47,767 nucleotides of DNA, taken from the NCBI GenBank assembly GCA_023667225.1, contig JAMPAN010000009.1, positions 1 through 47,767 of the forward strand, in the 5' to 3' direction. How positions within the stretch are numbered: position 1 is the first letter of the stretch; each line of letters opens with the position of its first letter. Shown here piece by piece: positions 35,014 to 46,782 of this stretch. Both the position numbers and the translations under genes were made by a program. The notes beneath the pieces are model-generated. The model ran no database searches and was not told the origin of the DNA. It saw only the letters and a program-made list of their open reading frames with translations. This DNA is from Oxalobacter formigenes. Its GTDB lineage: Bacteria > Pseudomonadota > Gammaproteobacteria > Burkholderiales > Burkholderiaceae_D.

Positions 35014-35607
35014 ATGAAAAAACTGTTTCATGGCCTTTTGGCACTTACCGCCGTACTCTTGCTCAGCTCCTGCGGCTACAACCAGTTCCAGCAAAAAGAC
35101 GAAGCCGTCAACGCTGCCTGGTCGGAAGTACTGAACCAGTACCAGCGCCGCGCCGACCTGATCCCCAACCTGGTCAACACCGTCAAAGGCTATACGCAGC
35201 ATGAAAGCGAAACCCTTGTACAGGTTACACAGGCACGCGCAGCGGCAACCCGCTTCAATATCACGCCGGAAGTCCTCAACAACCCGGAATCCTTCCGGCA
35301 ATTCCAAAAGCTCCAGGGAGAACTGACCTCCGCCCTTTCACGCTTAATGGCCGTATCCGAACGCTATCCCGACCTGAAAGCCGATGCCCGCTTCCGCGAC
35401 CTGCAAGCCCAGCTTGAAGGAACAGAAAACCGCATCACCGTCGCCCGGCAGCGCTACATCCAGGCAGTCGCCGATTACAACATCCTGGCAAGAAGCTTCC
35501 CCTCCAACCTTACTGCCATGCTGTTTGGCTACAAGCCCAAAGCCTCCTTTACCGTTGAAAATGAAAAAGCTGTCTCAACAGCGCCGGCCGTCAACTTTGG
35601 CAAATAA
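35014..35607 (+). CDS. lemA: LemA family lipoprotein
   Basis: This 197-residue protein has a lipobox-like start (LLLSSCGYNQF) and the LemA fold: QKDEAVNAAWSEVLNQYQRRADLIPNLVNTVKGY, then LMAVSERYPDLKADARFRDLQAQLEGTENRITVARQRY and VADYNILARSFPSNLTAMLFGY. LemA proteins are coiled-coil envelope proteins of unsettled function, often encoded with TPM-domain proteins, as here. The stop is immediately followed by the start of the next gene. Confidence 0.93.
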   Translation: MKKLFHGLLALTAVLLLSSCGYNQFQQKDEAVNAAWSEVLNQYQRRADLIPNLVNTVKGYTQHESETLVQVTQARAAATRFNITPEVLNNPESFRQFQKLQGELTSALSRLMAVSERYPDLKADARFRDLQAQLEGTENRITVARQRYIQAVADYNILARSFPSNLTAMLFGYKPKASFTVENEKAVSTAPAVNFGK

Positions 35608-36390
35608 ATGACCGCCATGCCTCTGCGCCAGCATTCCTTCCTCGCCGCCCTTGGATGGCTGCTGTCCTTTCTGCTCGCCGCAGCCGTCCATGCACAGGAA
35701 CTTGCCGCCGTGCCTCCTCTGCAACGCCAGGTCACCGACCTCGCCGGCATGTTAACGCCCCGGCAGCAACAAGACCTGGAAACAGCGCTTGCCCAATATG
35801 CGGCATCCCGCGGCGCCCAGATTGCCATTTTGCTGGTTAACAGCACCGCGCCTGAAACCATTGAGCAATACGGCATCCGGGTTGTGGATACCTGGAAACT
35901 GGGCAGGAAAGGCATTGACGACGGCGTATTATTGCTGGTGGCAAAAAACAATCCTCCGGCACTCAACCGCTTGCGTATCGAAAGCGGGCGGGGAACCGAA
36001 GGCGTCCTGACCGATGCCCAGGCCAAACGCATCCTGGAAGATATTATCGCCCCCTATTTCCGCCGGCAGGATTACTACGGCGGCCTGGCTGCCGGCACCG
36101 CCGCCATCATGGCTGCGCTTGATGAAGAAACCTTCCCTGCTCCCGGCCAGAAAAACGAAACAGAAAAAGAAGAGACATCATGGCTCTCTTTTTTCATCCC
36201 GTTCATCTTTTTCCTTTTCCTGCTGCGCGGCAGAGGACGCGGCGCGTTCCTGGGCGGACTCATACTGGGCGGCGGCCTGGGCCGCCGAAACGGAAGATGG
36301 GACAACCATTCCGGAAGCGGATGGGGAGGCGGCGGCTTTTCAGGAGGAGGCGGCGGATTCTCCGGCGGCGGTGCCTCCGGCAACTGGTAG
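35608..36390 (+). CDS. Exported TPM-domain protein with Gly-rich tail (YgcG-like)
   Basis: The 260-residue product has a signal peptide (ending VHA-QE), a TPM domain (VTDLAGMLTPRQQQDLETAL, GAQIAILLVNST, GIDDGVLLLVAKN, RIESGRGTEG), one membrane helix (SWLSFFIPFIFFLFLL) and a tail of Gly/Ser repeats (GGGFSGGGGGFSGGG). It should be anchored with the TPM domain outside. It directly abuts lemA, so translation may be coupled. The tail resembles those of other YgcG-like proteins. Confidence 0.9.
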   Translation: MTAMPLRQHSFLAALGWLLSFLLAAAVHAQELAAVPPLQRQVTDLAGMLTPRQQQDLETALAQYAASRGAQIAILLVNSTAPETIEQYGIRVVDTWKLGRKGIDDGVLLLVAKNNPPALNRLRIESGRGTEGVLTDAQAKRILEDIIAPYFRRQDYYGGLAAGTAAIMAALDEETFPAPGQKNETEKEETSWLSFFIPFIFFLFLLRGRGRGAFLGGLILGGGLGRRNGRWDNHSGSGWGGGGFSGGGGGFSGGGASGNW

Positions 36391-36399
36391 GAGCATCCA

Positions 36400-36891
36400 A
36401 TGAAACGCTTTTTCCGAAACCTTTTCACCACAAACCGGGCCGTGCAGCGCGCCTTCCCTCCTGCTGCGCTGAAAGCCATTGAAAACCGGATCGCCGAAGG
36501 CGAAACATGCCACCGCGCCGAGCTGCGTATCATCATTGAAGCCCGCCTGCCCTGGGAAACCCTCATGGGAAAAAAACCGCTGCGGGAACGGGCGCTGGAA
36601 CTTTTCGGGCGCTATGGCATCTGGGATACCGAAGAAAATTGCGGTGTCCTGCTCTACATCAATATGGCTGGCCGCCAGGTTGAAATCGTGGCCGATCGCG
36701 GTATCGCAAAAAAAGCCGGCCAGCCGGTATGGCAGCAAATCTGCCATGAGCTGACAGGCGGATTCAGCAGAGGCGAATTTCAGGCAAGCACCTTAAATGC
36801 CCTGTCAGCCGTCAACCAGCTGCTTACCCGGCACTTCCCGTTATCGGGCAACCGTAAAAATCAGCTGCCCGATCAGCCCGTCATTCTCTAA
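36400..36891 (+). CDS. Short TPM-domain protein
   Basis: This 163-residue TPM-domain protein has no signal peptide or membrane helix. The pattern AELRIIIEARLPWETL, RALELFGRYGIWDTEENCGVLLYINMAGRQVEIVADRGI matches the TPM fold. It lies 9 bp after the Gly-rich TPM gene. The lemA-TPM-TPM set is common in Betaproteobacteria; the pair may act on envelope stress or protein turnover, which is not established. Confidence 0.88.
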   Translation: MKRFFRNLFTTNRAVQRAFPPAALKAIENRIAEGETCHRAELRIIIEARLPWETLMGKKPLRERALELFGRYGIWDTEENCGVLLYINMAGRQVEIVADRGIAKKAGQPVWQQICHELTGGFSRGEFQASTLNALSAVNQLLTRHFPLSGNRKNQLPDQPVIL

Positions 36892-36905
36892 AAACGTAAA
36901 CAACC

Positions 36906-36939
36906 CATAAAAAAAGCAGCTTACGCTGCTTTTTTTATG
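36906..36939. terminator. Bidirectional terminator between the TPM operon and hppA
   Basis: CATAAAAAAAGCAGC and GCTGCTTTTTTTATG form a perfect 15-bp stem around loop TTAC. Either strand gives a GC-rich top followed by a run of U, so it can end both converging transcripts. Confidence 0.92.
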
Positions 36940-36955
36940 GGGGAAGGACTGCCCT

Positions 36956-39193
36956 CTATTTTGCCGGTACCGGCGCCGGCACCGGTACCGGCGGAGCCGG
37001 TTCCTCCACCGGCGGCTCAGCCGGAACAACCGTGGCAGCAGGCTCCACATTCATCCTGCCTGTTGCCAGCGCCGGTTCCGTTACCGCCTTGGCCGGCACA
37101 GTCGGAGCCACCACAGCGGTCACCGGTTCAGCCTGTGCTTCCACATCCATTACCGTCATAGGCAAAAGCGGCACAATCAACAAGGCAACAATATTGATAA
37201 TCTTGATCAGCGGATTCACCGCCGGGCCTGCCGTATCCTTGTAAGGATCGCCAACCGTATCGCCTGTTACCGCCGCCTTGTGCGCCTCCGACCCCTTGCC
37301 GCCAAAATGGCCGTCCTCAATATATTTCTTGGCATTGTCCCAGGCGCCGCCGCCGGTCGTCATGGAAATAGCAACAAAAAGCCCCGTCACAATCGTTCCC
37401 ATCAGCACCCCGCCCAGTGCGGCAGGCCCCAATGCCAGTCCCACAATAATCGGCACCACTACCGGCAGGATAGACGGAATAATCATCTCCTTGATTGCCG
37501 CTGTCGTCAGCATATCCACCGCCTTGTCATACTGCGGCTTGCCTTCACCCGTCATAATCCCGGCAATTTCCTTGAACTGGCGGCGCACTTCCATTACCAC
37601 AGCCCCTGCGGCGCGGCCCACGGCTTCCATTGCCATGGCGCTGAAAAGGTAAGGAATCAGCCCGCCGATAATCAGGCCGATAATCACGCGTGGATTGGAA
37701 AGATCAAAAGTTGTCGTATGGCCGACAGATTCCAGCGCATGGGTATAATCTGCAAACAGCACCAGCGCAGCCAGGCCTGCCGAGCCGATAGCATACCCTT
37801 TCGTCACCGCCTTGGTTGTATTGCCAACCGCATCCAGCGGGTCGGTAATCGCCCGCACCGAATCCGGCATCCCCGACATTTCCGCAATACCGCCGGCATT
37901 GTCGGTAATCGGACCATACGCATCAAGTGCGACAACAATACCTGCCATCGACAGCATGGAAGTTGCTGCAATCGCCACCCCGTACAAGCCGCCGCAAAAC
38001 TGGTAAGTCACGAAAATAGCCACACAGACAGCCAGAACCGGATAAGCGGTCGCTTTCATGGAAACGCCCAAACCGGCAATAATATTCGTGCCGTGGCCGG
38101 TTGTGGAAGCTTCGGCAATATGCTTGACCGGCTTGAAATCGGTTCCCGTATAGTATTCCGTGATATAAACCATCAGCGCCGTCAGCACAATGCCCGCCAC
38201 CGAAGCGCCAATCATCTGCCAGCGCATCTCTTTAGGCATCATGAGCCACGTCACAATCACAAAGCCAATCAGGGAAAGCCCGGCAGACCACCACAGCCCC
38301 TTGTAAAGAGCAGACATCACCTTCTTGTCAGGATCCGCCTTGACAAGCGAGCACCCGACAATGGAACCGACAATGGAAACGCCTCCCAAAACCAGCGGAT
38401 ACAAAATCGCCTGGGTTGTCGCACCCGTAATCAAAAGCGCACCCAGCAGCATAGTCGCAATCAGCGTCACCACATAAGTTTCAAAAAGGTCTGCCGCCAT
38501 ACCGGCGCAATCCCCTACATTGTCCCCTACATTATCCGCAATCACCGCCGGATTGCGGGGGTCATCCTCCGGAATACCCGCCTCAACCTTGCCAACCAGG
38601 TCGGCGCCAACGTCTGCGCCCTTGGTAAAAATACCGCCGCCGAGCCGGGCAAAAATCGAAATCAGCGAAGCACCGAAAGCCAGCCCGACCAACGGCTTGA
38701 TAATGTCATGTGCCGAAAGCGATGTATTGGCAGGCGCAATCAGAATCAGCGCCAGATAGAAAAGGGCCACGCCCAAAAGCCCCAGCCCGGCCACCAGCAT
38801 ACCGGTAATCGCGCCGCCCCGGAAAGCCACATTCAGCGCCTCATTCATGCCTGAAGCCGCCGCCTGCGCCGTCCGGACATTGGCACGCACAGAAACATTC
38901 ATGCCAATAAACCCGCACGCCCCCGAAAGAATCGCGCCAACCAGGAACCCGACAGCCGTTGAAAATCCCAGCCCCGGAATAAAGCCGATAGCAATAAAAA
39001 GAACAATACCGACTATCGCAATCGTGCGGTACTGGCGTGCCAGATATGCCGCAGCGCCCTGCTGGATCGCCTGGGCAATATCCTGCATGGACTGGTTGCC
39101 GGCATCCTGTTTGAGAATCCAGTTTCTCGTCACAAGACCATACACAACGGCAATAATGCCGCACACGACGGCAAACCACAAACCTGCTGCCAT
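36956..39193 (-). CDS. hppA: Membrane proton-pumping pyrophosphatase with Pro/Ala-rich C-terminal tail
   Basis: HppA couples hydrolysis of pyrophosphate to ion transport across the inner membrane. The 745-residue protein has about 16 helices, the catalytic segment [37 protein letters not shown] (about 192-228, given here as landmarks around residues 195-225) and the [10 protein letters not shown] loop. Lys461 in that loop is the mark of the K+-independent proton-pumping class. The final 60 residues (from about 685) are rich in Pro, Ala, Val and Glu ([19 protein letters not shown]) and extend beyond the usual end of the family. The gene stands alone between two convergent/co-directional units. 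Confidence 0.95.
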   Translation of the reverse strand: MAAGLWFAVVCGIIAVVYGLVTRNWILKQDAGNQSMQDIAQAIQQGAAAYLARQYRTIAIVGIVLFIAIGFIPGLGFSTAVGFLVGAILSGACGFIGMNVSVRANVRTAQAAASGMNEALNVAFRGGAITGMLVAGLGLLGVALFYLALILIAPANTSLSAHDIIKPLVGLAFGASLISIFARLGGGIFTKGADVGADLVGKVEAGIPEDDPRNPAVIADNVGDNVGDCAGMAADLFETYVVTLIATMLLGALLITGATTQAILYPLVLGGVSIVGSIVGCSLVKADPDKKVMSALYKGLWWSAGLSLIGFVIVTWLMMPKEMRWQMIGASVAGIVLTALMVYITEYYTGTDFKPVKHIAEASTTGHGTNIIAGLGVSMKATAYPVLAVCVAIFVTYQFCGGLYGVAIAATSMLSMAGIVVALDAYGPITDNAGGIAEMSGMPDSVRAITDPLDAVGNTTKAVTKGYAIGSAGLAALVLFADYTHALESVGHTTTFDLSNPRVIIGLIIGGLIPYLFSAMAMEAVGRAAGAVVMEVRRQFKEIAGIMTGEGKPQYDKAVDMLTTAAIKEMIIPSILPVVVPIIVGLALGPAALGGVLMGTIVTGLFVAISMTTGGGAWDNAKKYIEDGHFGGKGSEAHKAAVTGDTVGDPYKDTAGPAVNPLIKIINIVALLIVPLLPMTVMDVEAQAEPVTAVVAPTVPAKAVTEPALATGRMNVEPAATVVPAEPPVEEPAPPVPVPAPVPAK

Positions 39194-39254
39194 GGGGTTA
39201 CTCCTTTATATCAGTCAATGTCATAAGGGTTTGGAATACGGCAAGGCGCATCCT

Positions 39255-40013
<759 letters not shown>

Positions 40014-40074
40014 CTAAAATACTGGATTTTAACTTGAAATGACAACAATTTCGAGTATTCCGTATAACCGGAAC

Positions 40075-40824
40075 CTACAGAAAATACCGGCGTACCCGCT
40101 CAAGATCCTCCGGCGTATCCACCCCTGCCACAGGAACACGCTGGCTCACATGAACTGCAATCGCATAGCCATGCCAGAGAACGCGCAGCTGCTCAAGCGC
40201 CTCATATTGTTCCGGCGGCGAAGCCGGCAGCGAAGCATACTGCTGCAAAAAACGGTTGCGAAACGCATAAATCCCGATATGCCGCAGCGCCCCATACCCT
40301 TGCGGCAGCACAGCAGGCTTGCCGGCAAAGGCCTGGCGATCCCACGGAACCGGCGCGCGGGAAAAATACAGCGCCCGGCCTTTGGCATTCAGCACCACCT
40401 TCACAATATTGGGATTAAACAGCTCATCCGCCGTGCCAATCGGATGCGCAGCCGTTGCCATCGGCGTTTCCTGATCCACACCGGCGGCCGTAGCGGCAAT
40501 CAGCTCCGGTTCAATGAGCGGCTCATCGCCCTGCACATTCACAATAACCGCATCCTCCGGCCATTGCATCTTCCTCGCCACTTCCGCAATCCGGTCAGTC
40601 CCGGAAGGGTGCGACTCAAGCGTCATCATGGCAGAAACGCCATGCTCCGCGCAGGCAGCCGCAATCACCGGCGCATCGGTTGCAACAATCACCTCGCTTG
40701 CGCCTGACAACCGGGCGCGCTCCGCCACCCTCACCACCATAGGCTTGCCGCCCAAATCGGCAAGCGGCTTATTGGGCAGACGCGTAGAAGCCAAACGGGC
40801 AGGAATAACAATACGAAAAGCCAT
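40075..40824 (-). CDS. kdsB: 3-deoxy-manno-octulosonate cytidylyltransferase
   Basis: KdsB activates KDO with CTP for lipopolysaccharide inner core synthesis. The N-terminus [21 protein letters not shown] is the classical CMP-KDO synthetase start, and [14 protein letters not shown] and [15 protein letters not shown] follow. Two ATG codons abut (40827 and 40824); the second matches the family. It lies 28 bp after the Trm112-like gene. Confidence 0.96.
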   Translation of the reverse strand: MAFRIVIPARLASTRLPNKPLADLGGKPMVVRVAERARLSGASEVIVATDAPVIAAACAEHGVSAMMTLESHPSGTDRIAEVARKMQWPEDAVIVNVQGDEPLIEPELIAATAAGVDQETPMATAAHPIGTADELFNPNIVKVVLNAKGRALYFSRAPVPWDRQAFAGKPAVLPQGYGALRHIGIYAFRNRFLQQYASLPASPPEQYEALEQLRVLWHGYAIAVHVSQRVPVAGVDTPEDLERVRRYFL

Positions 40825-40852
40825 CATTCACGAAAACAGTCAAAACAGAAAA

Positions 40853-41032
40853 TCAGGAAAGCTCATCCTCTCCCAGCTCCCGCGCCTGGTCAGCCCACAT
40901 AACAGGAATCCCGTCCCTAATCGGATAAGCCAGCCTGTCGGGACGGCATATCAACTCCTGCTTTGCCCGATCATAATAAACCGGCGCCTTGCACAAAGGG
41001 CATACCAATATCTCAAGCAACTCCGCATCCAC
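40853..41032 (-). CDS. Trm112-like zinc protein (YcaR family)
   Basis: This 59-residue protein starts at GTG 41032, overlapping the end of lpxK by 20 bp. It reads [20 protein letters not shown], then [30 protein letters not shown], matching the small Trm112/YcaR family encoded between lpxK and kdsB in many proteobacteria. The CPLC pair and the later Cys are likely zinc ligands. Function in bacteria is not settled. Confidence 0.92.
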   Translation of the reverse strand: MDAELLEILVCPLCKAPVYYDRAKQELICRPDRLAYPIRDGIPVMWADQARELGEDELS

Positions 41033-42059
41033 GGCATTTCTCCACTATCTTCTCTTCCAGCCCGTCATCCGGCCGCGCCTTTACCGGCACAACCCAAATA
41101 CGCCTGTCCTGCGCAATCGCTTCCGAATGCACACATTTTACTGCATCTTTCTCCGTTACTAGAATAATGTCAGCCTCTATAGTTTCAAAAGGATTCTTTG
41201 CATAATCGAAATGATCCGGAAGCGGATACGCCGTCATGTCAGGGAACCACGTTTTCAGCATCAAAAAAAACCGCGCCGGGTTGCCGATACCGGCCGCAGC
41301 AGCAACCCGCCATCTTCCCAGGCGCGCCTTGCCGGCCAATGCCGCCAGCGGCAACACATCGGCACGGTCAGCCAGGCGCTCTGCCAGGCCGCCTGTCAAC
41401 TGCATCAGAAAAATATCCGGAGAATAAATCAGGTTGCCGGGCGCAGGATAATTCATGCTGTTGACCACCGTAAAATCCCTGCGTCGGGAAAGCGGCTCAC
41501 GCAAGGGGCCGGCAGGCAGCATCCAGCCGTTGCCCGCCCCCCGTCCGTCAAAAAGCACAATCTCCATATCCCGCTGCATGGCATAGTGCTGCAACCCGTC
41601 ATCGGAAACAATCACATCCACTTCAGGATGCAGCTTCAGCAACAGCCTCGCCGCTTCAACCCGGTTTCGCCCTGCAACCAGCGGACAGGCTGCCTGCGCC
41701 CGGATCAAAAGCGGCTCATCCCCTGCAATCGAAGGCAGGGAGTGTGGAAAAACCTCCTGCGGCTGGCGGCTTGCCGAACCATACCCCCGCGAAACCACGC
41801 CAGGGCAAAACCCCGCCTTTTTCAGGACTCCTGCCAGCCAGATAACCATTGGCGTCTTGCCGGTTCCCCCGATAAAAATATTGCCCACCACAACCACCGG
41901 CACAGGGAGTTTCCACGAGCGGAAAATCCCGGCACGGTAAGCGCCTTGCCGAATCCATACCGCCAGGCGAAACAAAAGGGAAAGCGGCCATAACAAACAG
42001 GCCAGCACCCCCCGTCCCTGCCAGACAGCCATCCAGCCTGTCGGAGAAGAAAGTCTCAC
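41013..42059 (-). CDS. lpxK: Tetraacyldisaccharide 4'-kinase
   Basis: LpxK phosphorylates the disaccharide precursor of lipid A at the inner membrane. The 348-residue product has an N-terminal membrane-associated helix, the P-loop in [23 protein letters not shown], and [25 protein letters not shown]. The gene overlaps exbD at its start by 4 bp and the Trm112-like gene at its end, so all are one transcript. Confidence 0.95.
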   Translation of the reverse strand: MRLSSPTGWMAVWQGRGVLACLLWPLSLLFRLAVWIRQGAYRAGIFRSWKLPVPVVVVGNIFIGGTGKTPMVIWLAGVLKKAGFCPGVVSRGYGSASRQPQEVFPHSLPSIAGDEPLLIRAQAACPLVAGRNRVEAARLLLKLHPEVDVIVSDDGLQHYAMQRDMEIVLFDGRGAGNGWMLPAGPLREPLSRRRDFTVVNSMNYPAPGNLIYSPDIFLMQLTGGLAERLADRADVLPLAALAGKARLGRWRVAAAAGIGNPARFFLMLKTWFPDMTAYPLPDHFDYAKNPFETIEADIILVTEKDAVKCVHSEAIAQDRRIWVVPVKARPDDGLEEKIVEKCRGCGVA

Positions 42060-42499
42060 CGGCGCTCCTGACCGCCCGCTTCCGACTGGGTGGCAAAAGT
42101 CAGCCTTTCCAGGCCGGCCAGCCGCGCCGCCTCCATCACATTAATCACCCGCTGGTGCGGTGCATTGCCGTCAGCCGCAATAATCACCACCGGATCCTTC
42201 CCGTCTTCCGGCACAGGCGCCATAATCCGCATTTCCCTTGCCAGCTGCGCCGGATTCTCATAAACAATCCGGCGGTTATTAATGGCATACTGGCCTGAGG
42301 CATCCACAATAACATACAACTCCCTGGGCCGTTCAGGCATGGATTCGGCATCAGCCGTTGGCAGCGTCACCTGCAATTCCGTATATTTGCTGTAAGTCGT
42401 CGTCACCATCAGGAAAATCAGAATCACCAGCAAAACATCAATAAACGGAATCAGGTTGATATCCGGCTCATCACGCGTTTTCCGCTTGCGAAAATCCAT
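42056..42499 (-). CDS. exbD: ExbD/TolR-type energy-transducing protein
   Basis: This 147-residue protein has the single membrane helix with catalytic Asp in INLIPFIDVLLVILIFLMVT and a periplasmic domain. With the preceding ExbB-type subunit it uses the proton gradient to drive a TonB- or Tol-like system; no tonB or tolA is nearby. It starts 8 bp after exbB and overlaps lpxK by 4 bp. Confidence 0.93.
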   Translation of the reverse strand: MDFRKRKTRDEPDINLIPFIDVLLVILIFLMVTTTYSKYTELQVTLPTADAESMPERPRELYVIVDASGQYAINNRRIVYENPAQLAREMRIMAPVPEDGKDPVVIIAADGNAPHQRVINVMEAARLAGLERLTFATQSEAGGQERR

Positions 42500-42507
42500 A
42501 GCGCCTT

Positions 42508-43128
42508 CTACCTGCCGTCAAGCCTGCCATAATGGCTGTGCGCCGCCTCAACCAGCTTGGCCGCCTGCATTTCCATCTCCACCAGAAACCCGTCAACCAG
42601 CGCGCGGAAATGACGGTAAAAAACCAGCGTTGGCATAGCAATCAGCAACCCAAACCCTGTATTGTAAAGCGCAATGGAAATCCCCTGGGCCAGCTGCACC
42701 GGATTGGCGCCAGAAGCCGTCTGCGAGCCAAAAATCTCAATCATCCCCACAACCGTCCCGAACAGGCCCATTAGCGGGGAAAGCGTGGCAATCGTCCCAA
42801 TCGTCGTTAAAAAGCGCTCCAGCTGGTGCGCCACACCGCGGCCCGCCTCCTCAACAGCATACCGCATCTCGTCACGGGGAAGCGCAGCATGGCGCAAAAC
42901 AGAAGCCAGCACCACACCCAGCGGCGAATGCTGCTCCAGACGCTCTATCGTCTCGTCATTCATCTCCCCGTCAGGGAATACCTGCATCACCTCATCCAGC
43001 AGCCCTTTCGGCACAATCCGGCTGCGGCGCAAAAACCACAGGCGCTCAATAATCAGCGCCATCCCCACAACAGATGCAATCAGCAAAAACCAGATAGGCC
43101 AGCCTGCGGCCTCAATAATGGCAAACAA
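42508..43128 (-). CDS. exbB: ExbB/TolQ/MotA-type proton channel protein
   Basis: This 206-residue membrane protein has three helices (first WPIWFLLIASVVGMALIIERL) and the MotA/TolQ/ExbB signature in ERFLTTIGTIATLSPLMGLFGTVVGMIEIF, followed by GISIALYNTGFGLLIAMPTLVFY. It is the first gene of the exbB-exbD-lpxK-(Trm112)-kdsB-adk run. Confidence 0.94.
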   Translation of the reverse strand: MFAIIEAAGWPIWFLLIASVVGMALIIERLWFLRRSRIVPKGLLDEVMQVFPDGEMNDETIERLEQHSPLGVVLASVLRHAALPRDEMRYAVEEAGRGVAHQLERFLTTIGTIATLSPLMGLFGTVVGMIEIFGSQTASGANPVQLAQGISIALYNTGFGLLIAMPTLVFYRHFRALVDGFLVEMEMQAAKLVEAAHSHYGRLDGR

Positions 43129-43191
43129 AACACCCTCCCCATTCAGTTAACAACAGCCGCCCGGCCGCCTCCGCCAATCCGGAGCAGGCCG

Positions 43192-44589
43192 TTACCATCC
43201 CCTGTCCTGCCTCATGGCAGCAGCAGCCGCCCGAACCTGGTCCGGCGCCGTCCCGCCTGCATGGCTTCTGGCAGCAACCGATCCCTCAAGCGTCAGCGCC
43301 GCCATCACATCTTCCCCAATCAGCGGGGAAAAAGCCCGCATCTCTTCCAGCGTCAGGTCACTCAGGTCACACCGGCGCTCCACACAGGCGCGAACCGCCC
43401 TGGCAACAACCTCATGCGCGGCACGAAACGGCATCCCCTTCTTCACCAGATAATCCGCCAAATCCGTCGCCGTCGCATATCCCTGCATGGCAGCCTGCCG
43501 CATGGAATCCGCCTTGACCGTAATCGCGCCAACCATATCCACAAAAATACGCAAGGTATCCCGTACCGTATCCGCCGTATCAAACAACGGCTCCTTGTCC
43601 TCCTGGTTATCCTTGTTATAAGCCAGCGGCTGCCCTTTCATCAGCGTCAGCAAGGCAACCAGATTACCGTTGACCCGTCCGGTCTTTCCCCTCGCCAGTT
43701 CCGGCACATCCGGATTCTTCTTTTGCGGCATAATGGAAGAACCCGTGCAGAAACGGTCGGCCATATCAATAAAATCAAAGCGCGGATTCATCCAGAGCAC
43801 CAGCTCCTCCGACAAACGGGAAATATGCACCATCACCAGCGCGGCAGCCGCATTAAACTCAATGGCAAAATCCCGGTCAGACACCGCATCCAGCGAATTG
43901 CGGCAAATACCCTCAAACCCCAGCGTTTTCGCCACCCGTTCCCGGTCAATGGCAAACGTCGTCCCGGCCAGCGCTGCCGCACCCAGCGGCAGGCGGTTCA
44001 CCCGCTTGCGGCAATCCGCCATGCGCTCCATATCGCGCCCGAACATCTCGGCATAAGCCAGCAAATGATGCCCGAACGTCACCGGCTGGGCCACCTGCAA
44101 ATGGGTAAAACCGGGCATAATCGTATCCGCATGCGCCTCCGCCTTATCCAGCAGCGCACGGCACAAATCCTGCAACAGTCCGGCAATACGGTCAATCTCC
44201 GCACGCAGATACAGGCGAACATCCGTAGCCACCTGGTCATTGCGCGAACGCCCCGTATGCAGCCGTTTCCCCGCATCCCCGATCAGGTCGGTCAGCCGCC
44301 TTTCTATATTCATGTGAACATCTTCCAGCGCAACCTGCCAGTCAAACAGGCCGGCGCTGATCTCGTCAGTAATCTGCATCATGCCGCACTGGATATCGGC
44401 ATAATCCTTGTCACTGAGAATTCCCTGCGCATGCAGCATCTCGGCATGCGCCAAAGAGCCTTCAATATCATAAGGCGCCAGCCGCTTGTCAAACGTCACC
44501 GAAGCCGTATATCGCTGCACCAGCGCATCAACCGGTTCGGAAAACCGGCCGGACCAGACATCGCCCTTTTGGGTAGAATCGGAACTCAT
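43192..44589 (-). CDS. argH: Argininosuccinate lyase
   Basis: ArgH splits argininosuccinate into arginine and fumarate. The 465-residue product has [17 protein letters not shown] at its start, [16 protein letters not shown], the [15 protein letters not shown] segment and the fumarase-superfamily signature [12 protein letters not shown]. It lies downstream of ilvD, separated by a terminator-like hairpin, so it probably has its own promoter. Confidence 0.97.
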   Translation of the reverse strand: MSSDSTQKGDVWSGRFSEPVDALVQRYTASVTFDKRLAPYDIEGSLAHAEMLHAQGILSDKDYADIQCGMMQITDEISAGLFDWQVALEDVHMNIERRLTDLIGDAGKRLHTGRSRNDQVATDVRLYLRAEIDRIAGLLQDLCRALLDKAEAHADTIMPGFTHLQVAQPVTFGHHLLAYAEMFGRDMERMADCRKRVNRLPLGAAALAGTTFAIDRERVAKTLGFEGICRNSLDAVSDRDFAIEFNAAAALVMVHISRLSEELVLWMNPRFDFIDMADRFCTGSSIMPQKKNPDVPELARGKTGRVNGNLVALLTLMKGQPLAYNKDNQEDKEPLFDTADTVRDTLRIFVDMVGAITVKADSMRQAAMQGYATATDLADYLVKKGMPFRAAHEVVARAVRACVERRCDLSDLTLEEMRAFSPLIGEDVMAALTLEGSVAARSHAGGTAPDQVRAAAAAMRQDRGW

Positions 44590-44619
44590 AATCTCATCCT
44601 GAGGAATAAAGGCATTATA

Positions 44620-44653
44620 AAACAGCCCCCGGCAAAAACCGGCGCGGCTGTTT
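44620..44653 (-). terminator. Terminator after ilvD
   Basis: AAACAGCC pairs with GGCTGTTT, and an inner CCGG/CCGG closes a CAAAAA loop. On the minus strand the stem is followed by TTTTATAATG, which gives a U-tract ending the ilvD transcript and includes TATAAT (44619-44614), a possible -10 of the downstream argH promoter; no good -35 was found. Confidence 0.6.
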
Positions 44654-44699
44654 GGGAAGAATCCCCTTATTCAGGAAACCCTCCCGCATAAGCAAGCAC

Positions 44700-46568
44700 T
44701 TACTTTTTAAACAGCGAAGCATCCCTGACAGCGCCGCGGTCTGCCGAAGTCGCCATCATCGCATAAGCCTGAAGCGCCCGTGAAACCGCCCTTTCCCGTT
44801 TGGCAGGCCGCCAGGCCAAATCCCCCTTCGCCTCCATCTTCCGGCGGCGTTCAGCCAGCTCCTCATCGCTTACCTTCAGATGAACCCTGCGCGCCGGAAT
44901 ATCAATCTCAATCATGTCGCCTTCCTCAATCAGGCCCACCGCCCCGCCTGATGCAGCCTCAGGCGAGGCATGGCCGATAACCAGGCCGGAAGAACCGCCC
45001 GAAAAACGGCCGTCTGTAAAAAGCGCGCATGACGAACCCAGCCCCTTCGACTTGATATAAGAAGTCGGATACAGCATCTCCTGCATCCCCGGTCCGCCCT
45101 TCGGACCCTCATAACGCACAATAATCACATCCCCCGGCATAATCCGGTCGCCCAAAATAGCCTCTACCGTTTCCTCCTGGCTCTCAAAAACACGCGCCCG
45201 GCCGGTAAACTGCCAAATGCGTTCATCCACGCCCGCTGTTTTCACAATACAGCCATCCACTGCAATATTGCCGTACAAAACAGCCAGCCCGCCATCCCTG
45301 GTATAGGCATGTTCCCTGTCGCGGATACATCCGGATACCCGGTTTGTATCCGGCGTCTCATAGCGCCGCCCCTGGGAAAAAGCCGTTTGCGTTGCCACGC
45401 CGCCCGGCGCTGCGCGGTACAGGCTGAGCGCCGCCTCATCTTTCGTCGTCCTCACATCATAATGTGCAATCGCCTCTGCCAAAGTCGCGCTATGCACCGT
45501 CCGCGTACCGGTATCCAGCAAATTGGCGCGCGCCAGCTCGGCCAAAATACCAAAAACACCGCCTGCACGATGCACATCCTCAATATAATAATCATGCGTT
45601 GCCGGGGAAACCTTGCACAAACAGGGCACCCGGCGGGAAACGCGGTCAATATCCGCCATTTCAAAAGGCACCTCCCCTTCATTGGCCGCCGCCAGCAAAT
45701 GCAGCACCGTATTGGTGGAGCCGCCCATCGCCACATCCAGCGCCATCGCATTTTCCAGCGCCGGCTTGGTCACAATACTGCGCGGCAAAACAGAGGCATC
45801 ATCCTTTTCATAATACCGTTTGGCCAGCCCGACAATCATCCGGGCGGCACGCAAAAAAAGCGATTTCCGGTCGGCATGGGTCGCCACCAGCGTACCGTTT
45901 CCCGGCAGCGCCATCCCCAGCGCCTCCATCAGGCAATTCATCGAATTGGCCGTAAACATCCCAGAGCACGAACCGCAGGTCGGGCAGGCAGAACACTCAT
46001 AATCCATCACCGCCTCATCGCTCACAGAAGGATTGCCCGCCTGAATCATGGCGTCAATCAAATCAACCTTCACCACCTGTCCGGTTCCTTTTCCAGGGGA
46101 ACCTCCAGCCAGGCGGCCTGCCTCCATCGGCCCGCCGGAAACAAAAATCGTCGGAATATTCAGCCTGAGCGAAGCCATCAGCATCCCCGGCGTAATTTTG
46201 TCGCAATTTGAAATACACACCATCGCATCCGCGCAGTGCGCATTCACCATATATTCCACCGAATCGGCAATCAGCTCGCGCGAAGGCAGCGAATACAGCA
46301 TCCCGCCATGCCCCATCGCAATACCATCGTCAACCGCAATCGTATTGAACTCCTTGGCCACCCCGCCGGCCGCCTCAATCTCGCGCGCCACCATCTGCCC
46401 CAGATCCTTGAGATGGACATGTCCAGGCACAAACTGGGTAAACGAATTGACCACAGCAATAATCGGCTTGCTGAAATCGCCATCTTTCATCCCGGTTGCA
46501 CGCCACAAGGCGCGTGCTCCCGCCATATTGCGTCCGTGCGTGGACGTCCTGGAACGGTATTCAGGCAT
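44700..46568 (-). CDS. ilvD: Dihydroxy-acid dehydratase
   Basis: IlvD is the iron-sulfur dehydratase of branched-chain amino acid synthesis. The product starts [27 protein letters not shown] (ATG 46568 behind GGAG; a GTG four codons upstream is less likely). Cys ligands are in [12 protein letters not shown] and in [12 protein letters not shown]. Length 622 residues matches the long enterobacterial-type enzyme. Confidence 0.97.
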   Translation of the reverse strand: MPEYRSRTSTHGRNMAGARALWRATGMKDGDFSKPIIAVVNSFTQFVPGHVHLKDLGQMVAREIEAAGGVAKEFNTIAVDDGIAMGHGGMLYSLPSRELIADSVEYMVNAHCADAMVCISNCDKITPGMLMASLRLNIPTIFVSGGPMEAGRLAGGSPGKGTGQVVKVDLIDAMIQAGNPSVSDEAVMDYECSACPTCGSCSGMFTANSMNCLMEALGMALPGNGTLVATHADRKSLFLRAARMIVGLAKRYYEKDDASVLPRSIVTKPALENAMALDVAMGGSTNTVLHLLAAANEGEVPFEMADIDRVSRRVPCLCKVSPATHDYYIEDVHRAGGVFGILAELARANLLDTGTRTVHSATLAEAIAHYDVRTTKDEAALSLYRAAPGGVATQTAFSQGRRYETPDTNRVSGCIRDREHAYTRDGGLAVLYGNIAVDGCIVKTAGVDERIWQFTGRARVFESQEETVEAILGDRIMPGDVIIVRYEGPKGGPGMQEMLYPTSYIKSKGLGSSCALFTDGRFSGGSSGLVIGHASPEAASGGAVGLIEEGDMIEIDIPARRVHLKVSDEELAERRRKMEAKGDLAWRPAKRERAVSRALQAYAMMATSADRGAVRDASLFKK

Positions 46569-46782
46569 GGTTTTCTCCACAGATCTGATTCAGAAAAACA
46601 AATATTGTGACACGAAAACACCGCGATAGCGCGGCCTGGGGCCAAAATGCCCCGGCTCATTCGCAAAAAATGACAAAAACCCCCGCTTTATGTGAAAATG
46701 CCGCTGCCCGCGTGTCAGCAGCACACCGCGCAGATGCCACCCAACCAGGAGAAAAGCCGTCCCATACCGGCAGCAACACGCC

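Noticed and set aside
37280-38854. Long plus-strand frame opposite hppA
   Set aside because: It is antisense to a strongly conserved pyrophosphatase and is rich in His, Arg and Asn, typical of a shadow frame.
42826-44691. 621-codon plus-strand frame opposite argH and exbB
   Set aside because: It crosses two real genes and their gap, and its composition is that of an antisense frame.
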